The notes below the pieces were generated by a model. It searched no databases. It saw nothing but the letters and a program-made list of their open reading frames with translations, and was not told the DNA's origin. The translations under genes and the position numbers were made by a program. A stretch of 64,000 nucleotides of DNA from Roseibium sp. MMSF_3412 (lineage in GTDB: Bacteria > Pseudomonadota > Alphaproteobacteria > Rhizobiales > Stappiaceae), in NCBI RefSeq assembly GCF_030733265.1, contig NZ_JASHJI010000017.1:62001-126000 (forward strand), given 5' to 3'. Position 1 is the first letter of the stretch. Every line of letters begins with the position of its first letter. Positions 45,050-52,826 of this stretch are shown here, in pieces.

Positions 45050-47329
45050 TCACCCTTCCGCGCGTTGCGCCGGATACTGGACGCTCTCGGCAAGCTGCTC
45101 GTTGTTTTCGTTGTGAAAGTCTTGCAGGAACTGGCTCAGGGCGACGCTCGTCAGCGGGCGTGAGATGAAGTAGCCCTGCATGCGGTGGCAATCGTGCACC
45201 TGCAGGAAACGGATCTGGTCGATCGTCTCGATGCCTTCTGCGACGATGGTCATGCCGAGCGCCTTGCCGAGCTGGATGATCGAAACGATGATCGCTTCGG
45301 CTTCCGGGTTGCCGTTCATGTCGGACACGAAATCGCGATCGATCTTCAGCGTGTCGAACGGGAAACGGCGCAGATAGCTCAGGCTCGAATAGCCGGATCC
45401 GAAATCGTCGAGAGCCACCTTGATACCAAGGCTTTTCAATCGTCTGAGTGCTTTCAGAACCGAGTCGTCCCGGCCGGCGAAGACGCTTTCGGTCACCTCG
45501 ATCTCAAGCCGTTGCGGCGGCAGATCGTTGGCTGCGAGGATGGCCATAACCTTTTCGACAAACCGCGGATGACGGAACTGGTTGGGCGAAACGTTGACCG
45601 ACACAACAACGCCCGGCCAGTCATGCGCACGTGCGCAGGCCTTGTTGAGCACCCAGATGCCGAGATCGTCAATCAGGCCGGTTTCCTCTGCAACCGGAAT
45701 GAACTGCGACGGCGGAACGACCGTGCCGTCTTCCTTGGTCCAGCGGGCGAGGGCCTCCACGGAAACGATCTTCTTGGCGTCCGTGTCGGATTGCGGCTGA
45801 TAGGCAAGATCCAGCTGATCGTTTCTGAGCGCCAGACGCAACTCCCGGGACATTTCGTCCTTGGACTGGACGTGATGCTCCATGGTGGGTTCGAAGAACG
45901 AGCGGCGGTTGCGGCCGTTGGCCTTGGCATCGTAGAGCGCTATGTCGGCCTTGCGGAGCAACTCGTCCGGGTTCTTGCCGTCGCGCGGTGCGATTGCTGC
46001 GCCCATAGAGAGGCTCGCGAAGATCTCGCGGCGGCCGATCTTCACCGGTCTGGCGATCTCGTCCTGCACCTGGTCCAGTATGTACTCCAGCCATTCGTCG
46101 TTTTCGCAGTCGCTGAGCACCATCGCGAATTCATCTCCGCTGATGCGCGCCACGATGCCGTTTCCGGGAAGCACCTGCTTCAGGCGGCTGGCGACACCGA
46201 CGATGACCTTGTCGCCGGCGGAGTGTCCCAGCGTGTCGTTGATGTCCTTGAAGTGATCGAGGTCGATATAGACGACGGCGGTGTTGGTTCCGTTTTGTTC
46301 ACCGTCTTCCAGGATCTTCGTGAGGAGTGCCTGAAAACTGGACCTGTTCGGCAATCCGGAGAGGGCGTCATGGCGAGCGGCGTGAACGGCCTTGGCCTCA
46401 CTTCTGGCAAGACGCTTCGTCATCTGGCGCGTGAACAGCGTGACCGCGATGACAACGGCCGCGATCAGGAAGGCCGCGACGGCCAGGAACGGGTTGATCC
46501 GCTGAAGCATCTGGGTTCCGGGCCGGCTGGCCTGCCAGGCTATGACGCCGATGTTCTTGCCGCGCGGCGATTGCAGCTCATAGGTGCCGACACCGTTGCG
46601 ATCGTTCTGGTCCTGCGCCAGCACAAAGCCCTGCAGCCGGGACATGTCCGAAATGTTGTTCAGCTTCTGACCGCGCAAGGGGATGAGGCTGACAAGGACC
46701 GCCGGTGCCTTGCGTTCGCTGAATATCGACTGGATTTGCGGCACGACCGCAGCTGCCGTGAAAAGATGCGGCTCGCCCAAAAGCGGAACGATGCCGGTTT
46801 CCGCGATCGAGTGATGGGACGTCTCGCCCCGGGGTGCGAAGCGATAGAGACCTGACGGGGTTGGCTGGAATGACGTGATGTAACGTGCCCGCGCCTTGGC
46901 GATCGCGGGCGCCATTTCGTCGATCAGGCCGGGCGTCATCCAGTCGCCGTCACTGTCGTCGGAAAAGACGGATGCGACGTTGAAATCTGAATCAAACAGG
47001 ACCGAGTTCGAAAAACCGTGGTTGCTGGCGAGCCAGTTCATCATGTTGTCGCGGATCCAGCGCTCGTTCGCCGCCGGGTCCTTGACCGCGCGGAAAGCCT
47101 CATCCCAGATCACGACACCGGTCTGCTGCTTGGCGATATAGTTCTGCGTGAGCTGAAGAGCGCCGCCGACCAGTTTGTGCTGGGATTCTTCAGCGGATTC
47201 GTCCGACAAGCGCGCGGACCAGTTCATCAGGCCGAAAATGCCGGCAACCGAGGTCATCACCACGATCAGCATCGGGAAGATGATCGCACTTGCGATTTGA
47301 CCACCTGAGTTTTTGATTGGTCTGTTCAT
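45050..47329 (-). CDS. CHASE4-GGDEF-EAL cyclic-di-GMP enzyme
   Basis: 759 residues. An N-terminal helix (IIFPMLIVVMTSVAGIFGLM), a periplasmic CHASE4-like domain (about 45-265, with VVIWDEAFRAVKDPAANERWI) and a second helix (AVAAFLIAAVVIAVTLF, about 280-297) precede the GGDEF and EAL domains. The cyclase site reads SGDEF (near 400), an accepted active variant. The EAL domain has EALARW (near 528), DDFGSGYSSLSYL and KIDRDFV, so diesterase residues look intact. It could set c-di-GMP levels from an external cue; whether synthesis or breakdown dominates is unknown. Confidence 0.93.
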   Translation of the reverse strand: MNRPIKNSGGQIASAIIFPMLIVVMTSVAGIFGLMNWSARLSDESAEESQHKLVGGALQLTQNYIAKQQTGVVIWDEAFRAVKDPAANERWIRDNMMNWLASNHGFSNSVLFDSDFNVASVFSDDSDGDWMTPGLIDEMAPAIAKARARYITSFQPTPSGLYRFAPRGETSHHSIAETGIVPLLGEPHLFTAAAVVPQIQSIFSERKAPAVLVSLIPLRGQKLNNISDMSRLQGFVLAQDQNDRNGVGTYELQSPRGKNIGVIAWQASRPGTQMLQRINPFLAVAAFLIAAVVIAVTLFTRQMTKRLARSEAKAVHAARHDALSGLPNRSSFQALLTKILEDGEQNGTNTAVVYIDLDHFKDINDTLGHSAGDKVIVGVASRLKQVLPGNGIVARISGDEFAMVLSDCENDEWLEYILDQVQDEIARPVKIGRREIFASLSMGAAIAPRDGKNPDELLRKADIALYDAKANGRNRRSFFEPTMEHHVQSKDEMSRELRLALRNDQLDLAYQPQSDTDAKKIVSVEALARWTKEDGTVVPPSQFIPVAEETGLIDDLGIWVLNKACARAHDWPGVVVSVNVSPNQFRHPRFVEKVMAILAANDLPPQRLEIEVTESVFAGRDDSVLKALRRLKSLGIKVALDDFGSGYSSLSYLRRFPFDTLKIDRDFVSDMNGNPEAEAIIVSIIQLGKALGMTIVAEGIETIDQIRFLQVHDCHRMQGYFISRPLTSVALSQFLQDFHNENNEQLAESVQYPAQRAEG

Positions 47330-47500
47330 GCATAGGCCCAGTTGATGTGGGCCAAGTATTGACGAAGCAGGTTAAAGAAAGTTCCCAAGATAATAGTAAA
47401 ATAACGGTAAAATTCTACGAAAGTTGGTCGGACTGGTTTTGGGCCATCCAAACGCCCGTATTTCAAGCGGTTTTGGATTTTGAACAATCGCCCGGAGGCA

Positions 47501-48235
47501 TCAGATGAGCTGAAGTTCGCGAAGGCTGACGTTCTTCCTCAGGCCGATGATCACGTGATCATGTATCTCTATGCCGAGTGGCGTTGCGATCTCGATGATC
47601 ATCTTCGTCATCTGTATGTCCGCACGCGACGGGGTCGGGTCGCCTGAAGGATGGTTGTGAACCAGGATGAGTGCGGTCGCCGAGTGCTCAAGAGCCCTGC
47701 GGATGACTTCGCGCGGATAAACCGGCGTGTGATCCACTGTCCCGGTCTGTTGCACTTCATCGGCGATCAGGCCGTTCTTGCGGTCCAGAAACAGGATGCG
47801 GAATTCTTCAACGGTGTTCAGTTCCATGGAGGCGCGCAGATAGTCGATCACTCTTGGCCATGAATCGAGCAGACGGCGCTCCAGAAGCTCGGACTTGTGA
47901 TAGCGGACGATCGCGGCATGCACGGCTTTCAGCGTGTCGATGCTGACATCAGAGAGGCCGGAAATTTCCGACAAGCGCGCGCGCGGGGCCGCAAGGGCAG
48001 CCGAGAACGAGCCGAAACGCTGCAGAAGCGCCTTGGCAATGGGTTTTGTGTCCCTTCGCGGCAGCGCTGAGAACAGGAGAAATTCCAGAAGTTCGTAATC
48101 TGCGAGACTGTCCTCGCCCGACTTGCGGAACCTCTCCCGCAATCTCTGGCGGTGCCCCTTCGTGTCCTGCGACTTTTCCGACGGTTCAGGATTTGCCGCC
48201 ACTTTGCTTCTCCGGCCGGGTGTGGCGACGTGCAC
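47501..48235 (-). CDS. radC: RadC-family JAB/MPN-domain protein
   Basis: 244 residues. N-terminal helix-hairpin-helix-like segment (LADYELLEFLLFSALPRRDTKP), then the JAB metalloprotease-type domain with the motif LVHNHPSGDPTPSRAD and EIHDHVIIG. The metal-binding His and Asp are present. Although named for DNA repair, RadC's biochemical role is unsettled. It is downstream of map on the same strand with a 154-bp gap. Confidence 0.94.
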   Translation of the reverse strand: MHVATPGRRSKVAANPEPSEKSQDTKGHRQRLRERFRKSGEDSLADYELLEFLLFSALPRRDTKPIAKALLQRFGSFSAALAAPRARLSEISGLSDVSIDTLKAVHAAIVRYHKSELLERRLLDSWPRVIDYLRASMELNTVEEFRILFLDRKNGLIADEVQQTGTVDHTPVYPREVIRRALEHSATALILVHNHPSGDPTPSRADIQMTKMIIEIATPLGIEIHDHVIIGLRKNVSLRELQLI

Positions 48236-48389
48236 ATGCGCCCCATGATTGCAGTTTCTGCCGGAGCCTATGTCAAATTGAGCTGCGATGCCAGAGCGAT
48301 GGGTGCTCGATCGACCTGGCGGAGCGCGGCAAAGAGCCCACCGATCCGGAAGGGCCGGTGATTAAGAACCTTGTCGGATGCGCTCGGCC

Positions 48390-49229
48390 TCAGCCGTCCT
48401 GGCGTCCGGGCTTGTGAATGCCGTTTGGCGAGGTGGTGAAGATCTGGCAGCCATCGGCGGTGATGCCGATCGAGTGCTCGAACTGCGCGGACAGGGAACG
48501 ATCCCGCGTCACGGCCGTCCAGCCATCGCCCAGAACCTTGACGTGCGGGCGGCCCAGATTGACCATCGGCTCGATGGTGAAGATCATTCCGGGCTTGAGT
48601 TCCACACCTTCGCCGGGACGTCCGTAATGCAGGATATTCGGCGTGTCATGGAACAGAAGCCCCAGCCCGTGTCCGCAGAAATCGCGCACGACGGAGCATC
48701 GCTGCGCTTCGACATAGGTCTGGATGGCCGCGCCGATGTCGCCGGTCGTGTTGCCGGGTTTTGCCGCCTCGATGCCGCGCATCAGGGATTCATAAGTCAC
48801 ATCGATCAACCGTTCCGAGGCCCTCTTGATCGGCCCGACCGGATACATGCGGCTGGAATCGCCATGCCATCCGTCCAGAATGAAGGTGACGTCGATGTTG
48901 ACGATGTCGCCTTCGCGCAGCGGCTTGTTGTTGGGAATGCCGTGACAGACGACGTGGTTGATCGATGTGCAGCAGGATTTGGTGTAGCCGCGATAGTTCA
49001 ACGTTGCCGGCAAGGCGTTATGGTCCATGCCGTACTGGTAGACGAAATCGTCGATTTCCTGCGTTGTCGTGCCCGGCTTGACGAGTGCGGCCAGTTCATC
49101 GAGGCAGGCGGCGGTCAATTGCCCGGCACGCATCATGCCTGCAAAGTCATCGGGGCCATAAAGGCGGACCTGACCTGTATTCTTGAGCGGGGCTTCCGCA
49201 GCGTCGATGTAACTGACCATGGGCGACAT
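48390..49229 (-). CDS. map: Methionine aminopeptidase, type I
   Basis: 279 residues from the ATG at 49229; extra in-frame residues upstream look non-coding. It removes the initiator Met. Metal ligands lie in VNIDVTFILDGWHGDSSRMY (Asp pair), FCGHGLGLLFHDTP (His) and MIFTIEPM (Glu), with a final Glu near FEHSIGIT. The sequence YRGYTKSCCTSINHVVCHGIP is the type I substrate region. The gene starts about 215 bp before tRNA-Leu, on the opposite strand. Confidence 0.96.
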   Translation of the reverse strand: MSPMVSYIDAAEAPLKNTGQVRLYGPDDFAGMMRAGQLTAACLDELAALVKPGTTTQEIDDFVYQYGMDHNALPATLNYRGYTKSCCTSINHVVCHGIPNNKPLREGDIVNIDVTFILDGWHGDSSRMYPVGPIKRASERLIDVTYESLMRGIEAAKPGNTTGDIGAAIQTYVEAQRCSVVRDFCGHGLGLLFHDTPNILHYGRPGEGVELKPGMIFTIEPMVNLGRPHVKVLGDGWTAVTRDRSLSAQFEHSIGITADGCQIFTTSPNGIHKPGRQDG

Positions 49230-49443
49230 GTTTCCAGGGTTGGGGGACCGGGTCGGGGACTTTCCGCGCGAAGCGGTCACCATTTGCCTCGATTTCTGAC
49301 ACGTCACATACCGCTCTATGGCGCGAATTTCCAGTCATTGTCGATCTTAAATCGGATTGATCGGGAAACTCCACGGGCTTTTCCCGAAAAGCGGAGACAC
49401 AACCTTGCGCAATGGGGTCAGGCCGGATAGGTGAGGGACACAA

Positions 49444-49529
49444 GCGGGCGTGGTGGAACTGGTAGACACAAGGGACTTAAAATCCCTCGGCCCTAGGCTG
49501 TACGGGTTCGAGTCCCGTCGCCCGCACCA
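49444..49529 (+). tRNA. tRNA-Leu (anticodon TAA)
   Basis: 86 bases including an encoded CCA. The acceptor stem GCGGGCG pairs with CGCCCGC. The anticodon arm AGGGA-CTTAAAA-TCCCT gives anticodon TAA, and a long variable arm (class II) and TTCGAGT T-loop follow. Its 3' half serves as an integration-type repeat: an almost identical copy of bases 49473-49529 occurs 1.6 kb downstream. Confidence 0.97.
49473..49529 (+). repeat. Left direct repeat (3' half of tRNA-Leu)
   Basis: 57 bases from the anticodon arm to CCA. The same 57 bases recur at 51050-51106 with a single change (A at 49482, G at 51059). This is what site-specific integration into a tRNA 3' end leaves: the tRNA stays whole beside the insert, with a displaced half at the far end. 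Confidence 0.85.
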
Positions 49530-49656
49530 TTTTCCTACACGCAAACGGTTGTTACATTCGCGTACCGGAAAGATTGTGAATTTGACTGTCACAGCTCGAT
49601 TCCGGTTCAGCTAATGCGTCAGTCACAAGAGGTGCAAGCTTGCACCCGTCGTGAAC

Positions 49657-49917
49657 TCAGGCTTCTTCTTCGCTTTGAATCGTTCCTTTCCGGCGGGTTT
49701 CAGGGTTTGCAAAACGAATGACAGTTGTCGTCAACATTGCGGCGATCATTGACATCCAGACCCAAAACGCGACGCTTTGGTAGAAATGCGGACTATCCCA
49801 AAACTCGACAAACGTGCCAATAACCAGAGCAATCAAAACCAGCACTCTGAAGTAAAGGTCGATTCGAGCTGCGTACCGCACGATCATTGATCCTATCCCG
49901 CGTGTTATCCCATGCAT
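49657..49917 (-). CDS. Small island membrane protein A
   Basis: 86 residues from ATG 49917; 31 more in-frame residues upstream are polar and unlikely. Two helices: LYFRVLVLIALVIGTFVEFW and SVAFWVWMSMIAAMLTTTVI. The C-terminus (ANPETRRKGTIQSEEEA) is charged and probably cytoplasmic. No family is recognised. It lies first after the tRNA, transcribed towards it. Confidence 0.5.
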   Translation of the reverse strand: MHGITRGIGSMIVRYAARIDLYFRVLVLIALVIGTFVEFWDSPHFYQSVAFWVWMSMIAAMLTTTVIRFANPETRRKGTIQSEEEA

Positions 49918-50088
49918 TTTGTCTTTGCTTCGGTCCTGTCCGACATCGTGCGAAAGCTGACCTGTTCGGCGCCGGCATGCCGTCCTGAGACTGCTCTCCT
50001 TATCCAGCACATGCTTTCACGCAGTTCAGGTTCATGCCAAGAGCGTTCGGCATAACTGTGATGAGAATGTTCCGGCGCCACGACCTTT

Positions 50089-50379
50089 TCAGTCCTTCTT
50101 CAGGTCATCATCTTCATCAAAGTATCCCATCACGTAAAAACGAAGAACGAACGCCGCTGCAGGAATACAAGAAATGAGAGCGTAGGGTATCAGGACCAAA
50201 AACTCTGAAATCTGATGTCCGTTAGCAAACCACAAAAATGCGGTTCCAAAGCCCCATATGGTAGGAAACCAGAATTTGATGTGTTCAAAAAGCCCCAAAA
50301 CTTCGATTTGTCGTGTGCTTATTTCACTTGTCGCCAGCTCTTGGTTCCGTCGCACTAACACTCGGAATAAACCATTCAC
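50089..50379 (-). CDS. Small island membrane protein B
   Basis: 96 residues with two helices (FPTIWGFGTAFLWFANG and FLVLIPYALISCIPAAAFVLRFY) and an acidic tail (FDEDDDLKKD). The start overlaps the end of gene C by 56 bases in another frame; no good ribosome site is seen, so the true start may be internal. No known family is recognised. Confidence 0.5.
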   Translation of the reverse strand: MNGLFRVLVRRNQELATSEISTRQIEVLGLFEHIKFWFPTIWGFGTAFLWFANGHQISEFLVLIPYALISCIPAAAFVLRFYVMGYFDEDDDLKKD

Positions 50380-50731
50380 TGTTTTCGAGCTCGGCGAGTC
50401 TCCTACGAGCTGATGCTCCCTTACCTAACATCAGTCCCATCGCTATGAAGTCCCATTCGAGTATGCGAACAACCGCTGGCAAGATGATCAATACGCCGAG
50501 GGCGCCTACAATTATTGCCATGGCCGTGAATCCATTGACGAAAAGCAAAATGCCCAAAAGTGAAAACACGAAGCCAGGGAGCACCCACCAGAGGTTAAGA
50601 GTTCCGAGAAAAAGTAGAGCAAGGAGAGGCCAATCGATAGAGCATCTCAATGCCCACAGTTCATGACGGATAAACAGTCTTCGCAGCCATTGATACAAAA
50701 ACTTCATCAACCCAGGTCTTTGATCCTTCAA
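50324..50731 (-). CDS. Small island membrane protein C
   Basis: 135 residues; Met9 is an alternative start. Two long hydrophobic stretches (about 34-60 with LLALLFLGTLNLWWVLPGF, and 66-90) are followed by an amphipathic, basic segment (LGKGASARRRLAELENSE). All three island genes point the same way and could form a small operon. No function is assigned. Confidence 0.5.
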   Translation of the reverse strand: MKDQRPGLMKFLYQWLRRLFIRHELWALRCSIDWPLLALLFLGTLNLWWVLPGFVFSLLGILLFVNGFTAMAIIVGALGVLIILPAVVRILEWDFIAMGLMLGKGASARRRLAELENSEWFIPSVSATEPRAGDK

Positions 50732-51049
50732 AGTTCAACCAATTCTTGTGGCATCAGATACAAATTCGTCGTCGGTAATTGAGCTTTCTGCAGCACTCAA
50801 TCTAAGAGTTCAGGTCGTAATTGCATAGACCCGGTTCGACGAGACTGTACTGACAGGGAGTGAAATCGTAAATCCAAGCCGCTCGTATTCAAGAGAAGGA
50901 ATTGAAGGGCGGCACAGCAGATTTAGTGCTATTTCGAAACCGCTTGCTGAATTTGTGGAAGTCTGGTTCAAGACGGCGGCGAGGTTCTTAAAAACGAATA
51001 TCTTTCAGGTTCCTATAGGAAATTCGCGTCTAGCTAGATTGATTCATTT
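50732..51049. other. Gene-free right part of the island
   Basis: About 320 bp between gene C and the right repeat. It probably holds the promoter for the three leftward genes. I see no integrase fragment, terminator or RNA gene. Confidence 0.4.
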
Positions 51050-51106
51050 GGACTTAAAGTCCCTCGGCCCTAGGCTGTACGGGTTCGAGTCCCGTCGCCC
51101 GCACCA
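51050..51106 (+). repeat. Right direct repeat (displaced tRNA-Leu 3' half)
   Basis: 56 of 57 bases match the tRNA-Leu 3' half. The 5' half of a tRNA (acceptor 5' strand, D arm) is absent upstream, so it is a fragment, not a second tRNA gene. Confidence 0.85.
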
Positions 51107-51229
51107 GAAGATTTCAAAAAGGCAGGATGACCGCCTGTCCGCATCATACTATTCTCCACGAAATGTCCCTTCCGAGAGGCTGTCTCAGTCGAACAACGTC
51201 CGGTTTCCAGCCATGGTAAAACGCACAAG

Positions 51230-52024
51230 ATGACACTTGCCAAAGAAGACCGAGCGGCCGCCGTATCGCTGCGCGGCATTGCGAAGACGTTCGAGAACGG
51301 AACGCGTGCGCTCGATGGCGTCGATCTCCATGTCAGGCGAGGGGAGTTTCTGTCGCTTCTGGGGCCGTCGGGTTGCGGCAAATCCACCTTGCTGAGGATC
51401 CTGGCCGGACTGGAACATCCGAGCCAGGGAACGGTCACCTGGGATGGTGAAGGCGACCGTCAGGGCGAGCACGATCTCGGTTTTGTCTTCCAGGAGCCAA
51501 CGCTTTTGCCCTGGGCAAGCGTTCGCGACAACATCCGGTTTCCCCTGCGGGTGAAGAAGACTTCCGGTGGGATCGCAAAAGAGCGCATAGACGAGGTGCT
51601 GGCACTGGTCGGTCTCGAACGCTTTGCAGACAGCTATCCGCACCAACTTTCCGGCGGCATGAAGATGCGCGTGTCCATTGCCCGTGCGCTCGTCACCGAT
51701 CCGAAAATCCTTCTTATGGACGAACCCTTTGCCGCGCTTGATGAAATCACGCGGTTCAAACTGAATGCAGACCTGCTCCGGGTATGGCAAGCCTCTGAAC
51801 TGACCGTCGTGTTCGTCACGCATTCCGTTTTTGAATCGGTCTTCCTGTCGGAACGGATTGCCGTCATGCGGGCATCTCCCGGGCGGATATCGGAGGAGAT
51901 CCTGATCGACCCGGCACGGGCCCGGGACGAGCGGTTCCGAACATCATCGGACTATGCTGCCCTTTGCCGACAGGCCTCGGATGCCTTGCATGTTGCCATG
52001 ATTGAAGAAGGCATTCGCGCCTGA
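51230..52024 (+). CDS. NitT/TauT-type ABC transporter ATPase without adjacent partners
   Basis: 264 residues. Walker A is LLGPSGCGKSTLLRILAGLE, the Q-loop is FVFQEPTLLPWASV, the signature LSGGMKMRVSIARAL, Walker B ILLMDEPFAALDE and switch His VFVTHSVFES. This is the SsuB/TauB/NrtD-like subfamily that powers import of nitrate, sulfonates, taurine or thiamine-precursor-type compounds. Its permease and binding protein genes are usually next to it, but upstream is the tRNA island and downstream 800 bp of non-coding DNA. The operon may have been broken, or the partners lie elsewhere. Confidence 0.92.
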   Translation: MTLAKEDRAAAVSLRGIAKTFENGTRALDGVDLHVRRGEFLSLLGPSGCGKSTLLRILAGLEHPSQGTVTWDGEGDRQGEHDLGFVFQEPTLLPWASVRDNIRFPLRVKKTSGGIAKERIDEVLALVGLERFADSYPHQLSGGMKMRVSIARALVTDPKILLMDEPFAALDEITRFKLNADLLRVWQASELTVVFVTHSVFESVFLSERIAVMRASPGRISEEILIDPARARDERFRTSSDYAALCRQASDALHVAMIEEGIRA

Positions 52025-52826
52025 CGGACTCAAAACGGCGGCAGGCCGGAATACCGGTTTTGCCCCAATCTTGCCACAGAGCGTCCGGTTCAGCGCTAGT
52101 CAGGGGAAAAATTTCCCATGAACTCGCTTTCAATGCATACATCGCCTGTCCGGAACTGCTCGGGATCCAAAGGTTAAAATGATCATCATTTGCGAGACCT
52201 GAAGTAGAAAATGCGTTTTTCGGCTCTGGTGTGCAGATATCTTGAGCAAAACAGTTGGGAAATGCATTTGTCTCAATTGGGAAATCCTCAACGTTGTCTC
52301 GCGAGGCAGGTCTGGTGAACTGGAAAGCAGTAACTTATCGGTAGTTCGAGTGTTTTTCTCCTCTCCAGAGGTGGCGAATGCTTTTTGCGCCGGCAGCTCT
52401 TGGAATTTTCATAACTCAGTTGCGCCGCTGCAAGGATTTCTGCGGGTTCAAATACTCAAAAATTTCCTCAAGGCGGTGACGCCGCTGCAGTTTCCGTGAC
52501 GCTTTTGTGTAAAATTCTGCCTGCTCCGAATAAATTACTCATGCGGGCCTGCTCGCAAATATAACTGCGTTGTTCTGAACCTGAAAAATTTCGATTATTA
52601 ATAATTATGACTTTTGGTTCACGTATTTTATTAAAATTTTATTTAAATAATATTTGAATTTTGCTAATTTTTGATTTCGCAGAACAGACGATTTGTTCAA
52701 AATCTGTCGAACACGTTTACCTTTTCTAAAGTTTAACGATTTCTGCCTTTAAATTTTCATTAAAAATCTGTAAATGTGAGATTGCCGATTTTAGAAAAAC
52801 TAATCACAAATGCAGAGTGTTTGGCG
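52025..52826 (+). promoter_or_regulatory. Long AT-rich leader of the giant adhesin gene
   Basis: About 800 bp without a supported gene. A frame at 52242-52499 has no family resemblance. The segment 52560-52775 is strongly AT-rich, with runs such as TTTATTAAAATTTTATTTAAA. This is the kind of DNA bound by MucR or other silencers. Such leaders are usual for regulated surface proteins. A CtrA-like box lies near its right end. Confidence 0.5.
52749..52763. promoter_or_regulatory. CtrA-like box upstream of the adhesin
   Basis: TTAA-ATTTTCA-TTAA matches the CtrA core exactly and ends 63 bp before the adhesin ATG. Because the area is so AT-rich, a chance match is possible. If it is real, the GTG at 52776 is too close to be the start, which favours the ATG at 52827. 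Confidence 0.35.

Larger units (their letters stand above)
49530..51106. mobile_element. Minimal tRNA-Leu-bounded island or island relic
   Basis: A 1577-bp segment between the intact tRNA-Leu and a copy of its 3' half. It is visibly AT-richer than the surroundings (50100-50760 in particular). It holds three short minus-strand genes for small membrane proteins and no integrase, excisionase or transposase. It could be the remnant of a larger island after deletion, or a passenger that used an integrase encoded elsewhere. Confidence 0.7.

Noticed and set aside
45050..47329. The CHASE4-GGDEF-EAL protein as the missing LapD
   Set aside because: LapD has degenerate GGDEF and EAL motifs and a different periplasmic domain; here SGDEF and EAL look intact and the gene lies 5 kb away on the far side of the tRNA.
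51050..51106. Second tRNA-Leu gene
   Set aside because: Only the anticodon arm to CCA is present; the 5' acceptor strand and D arm are missing, so it is a displaced fragment.
52242..52499. 85-codon open frame in the adhesin leader
   Set aside because: No ribosome site, no family resemblance, and it starts at a TTG in a non-coding-looking region.
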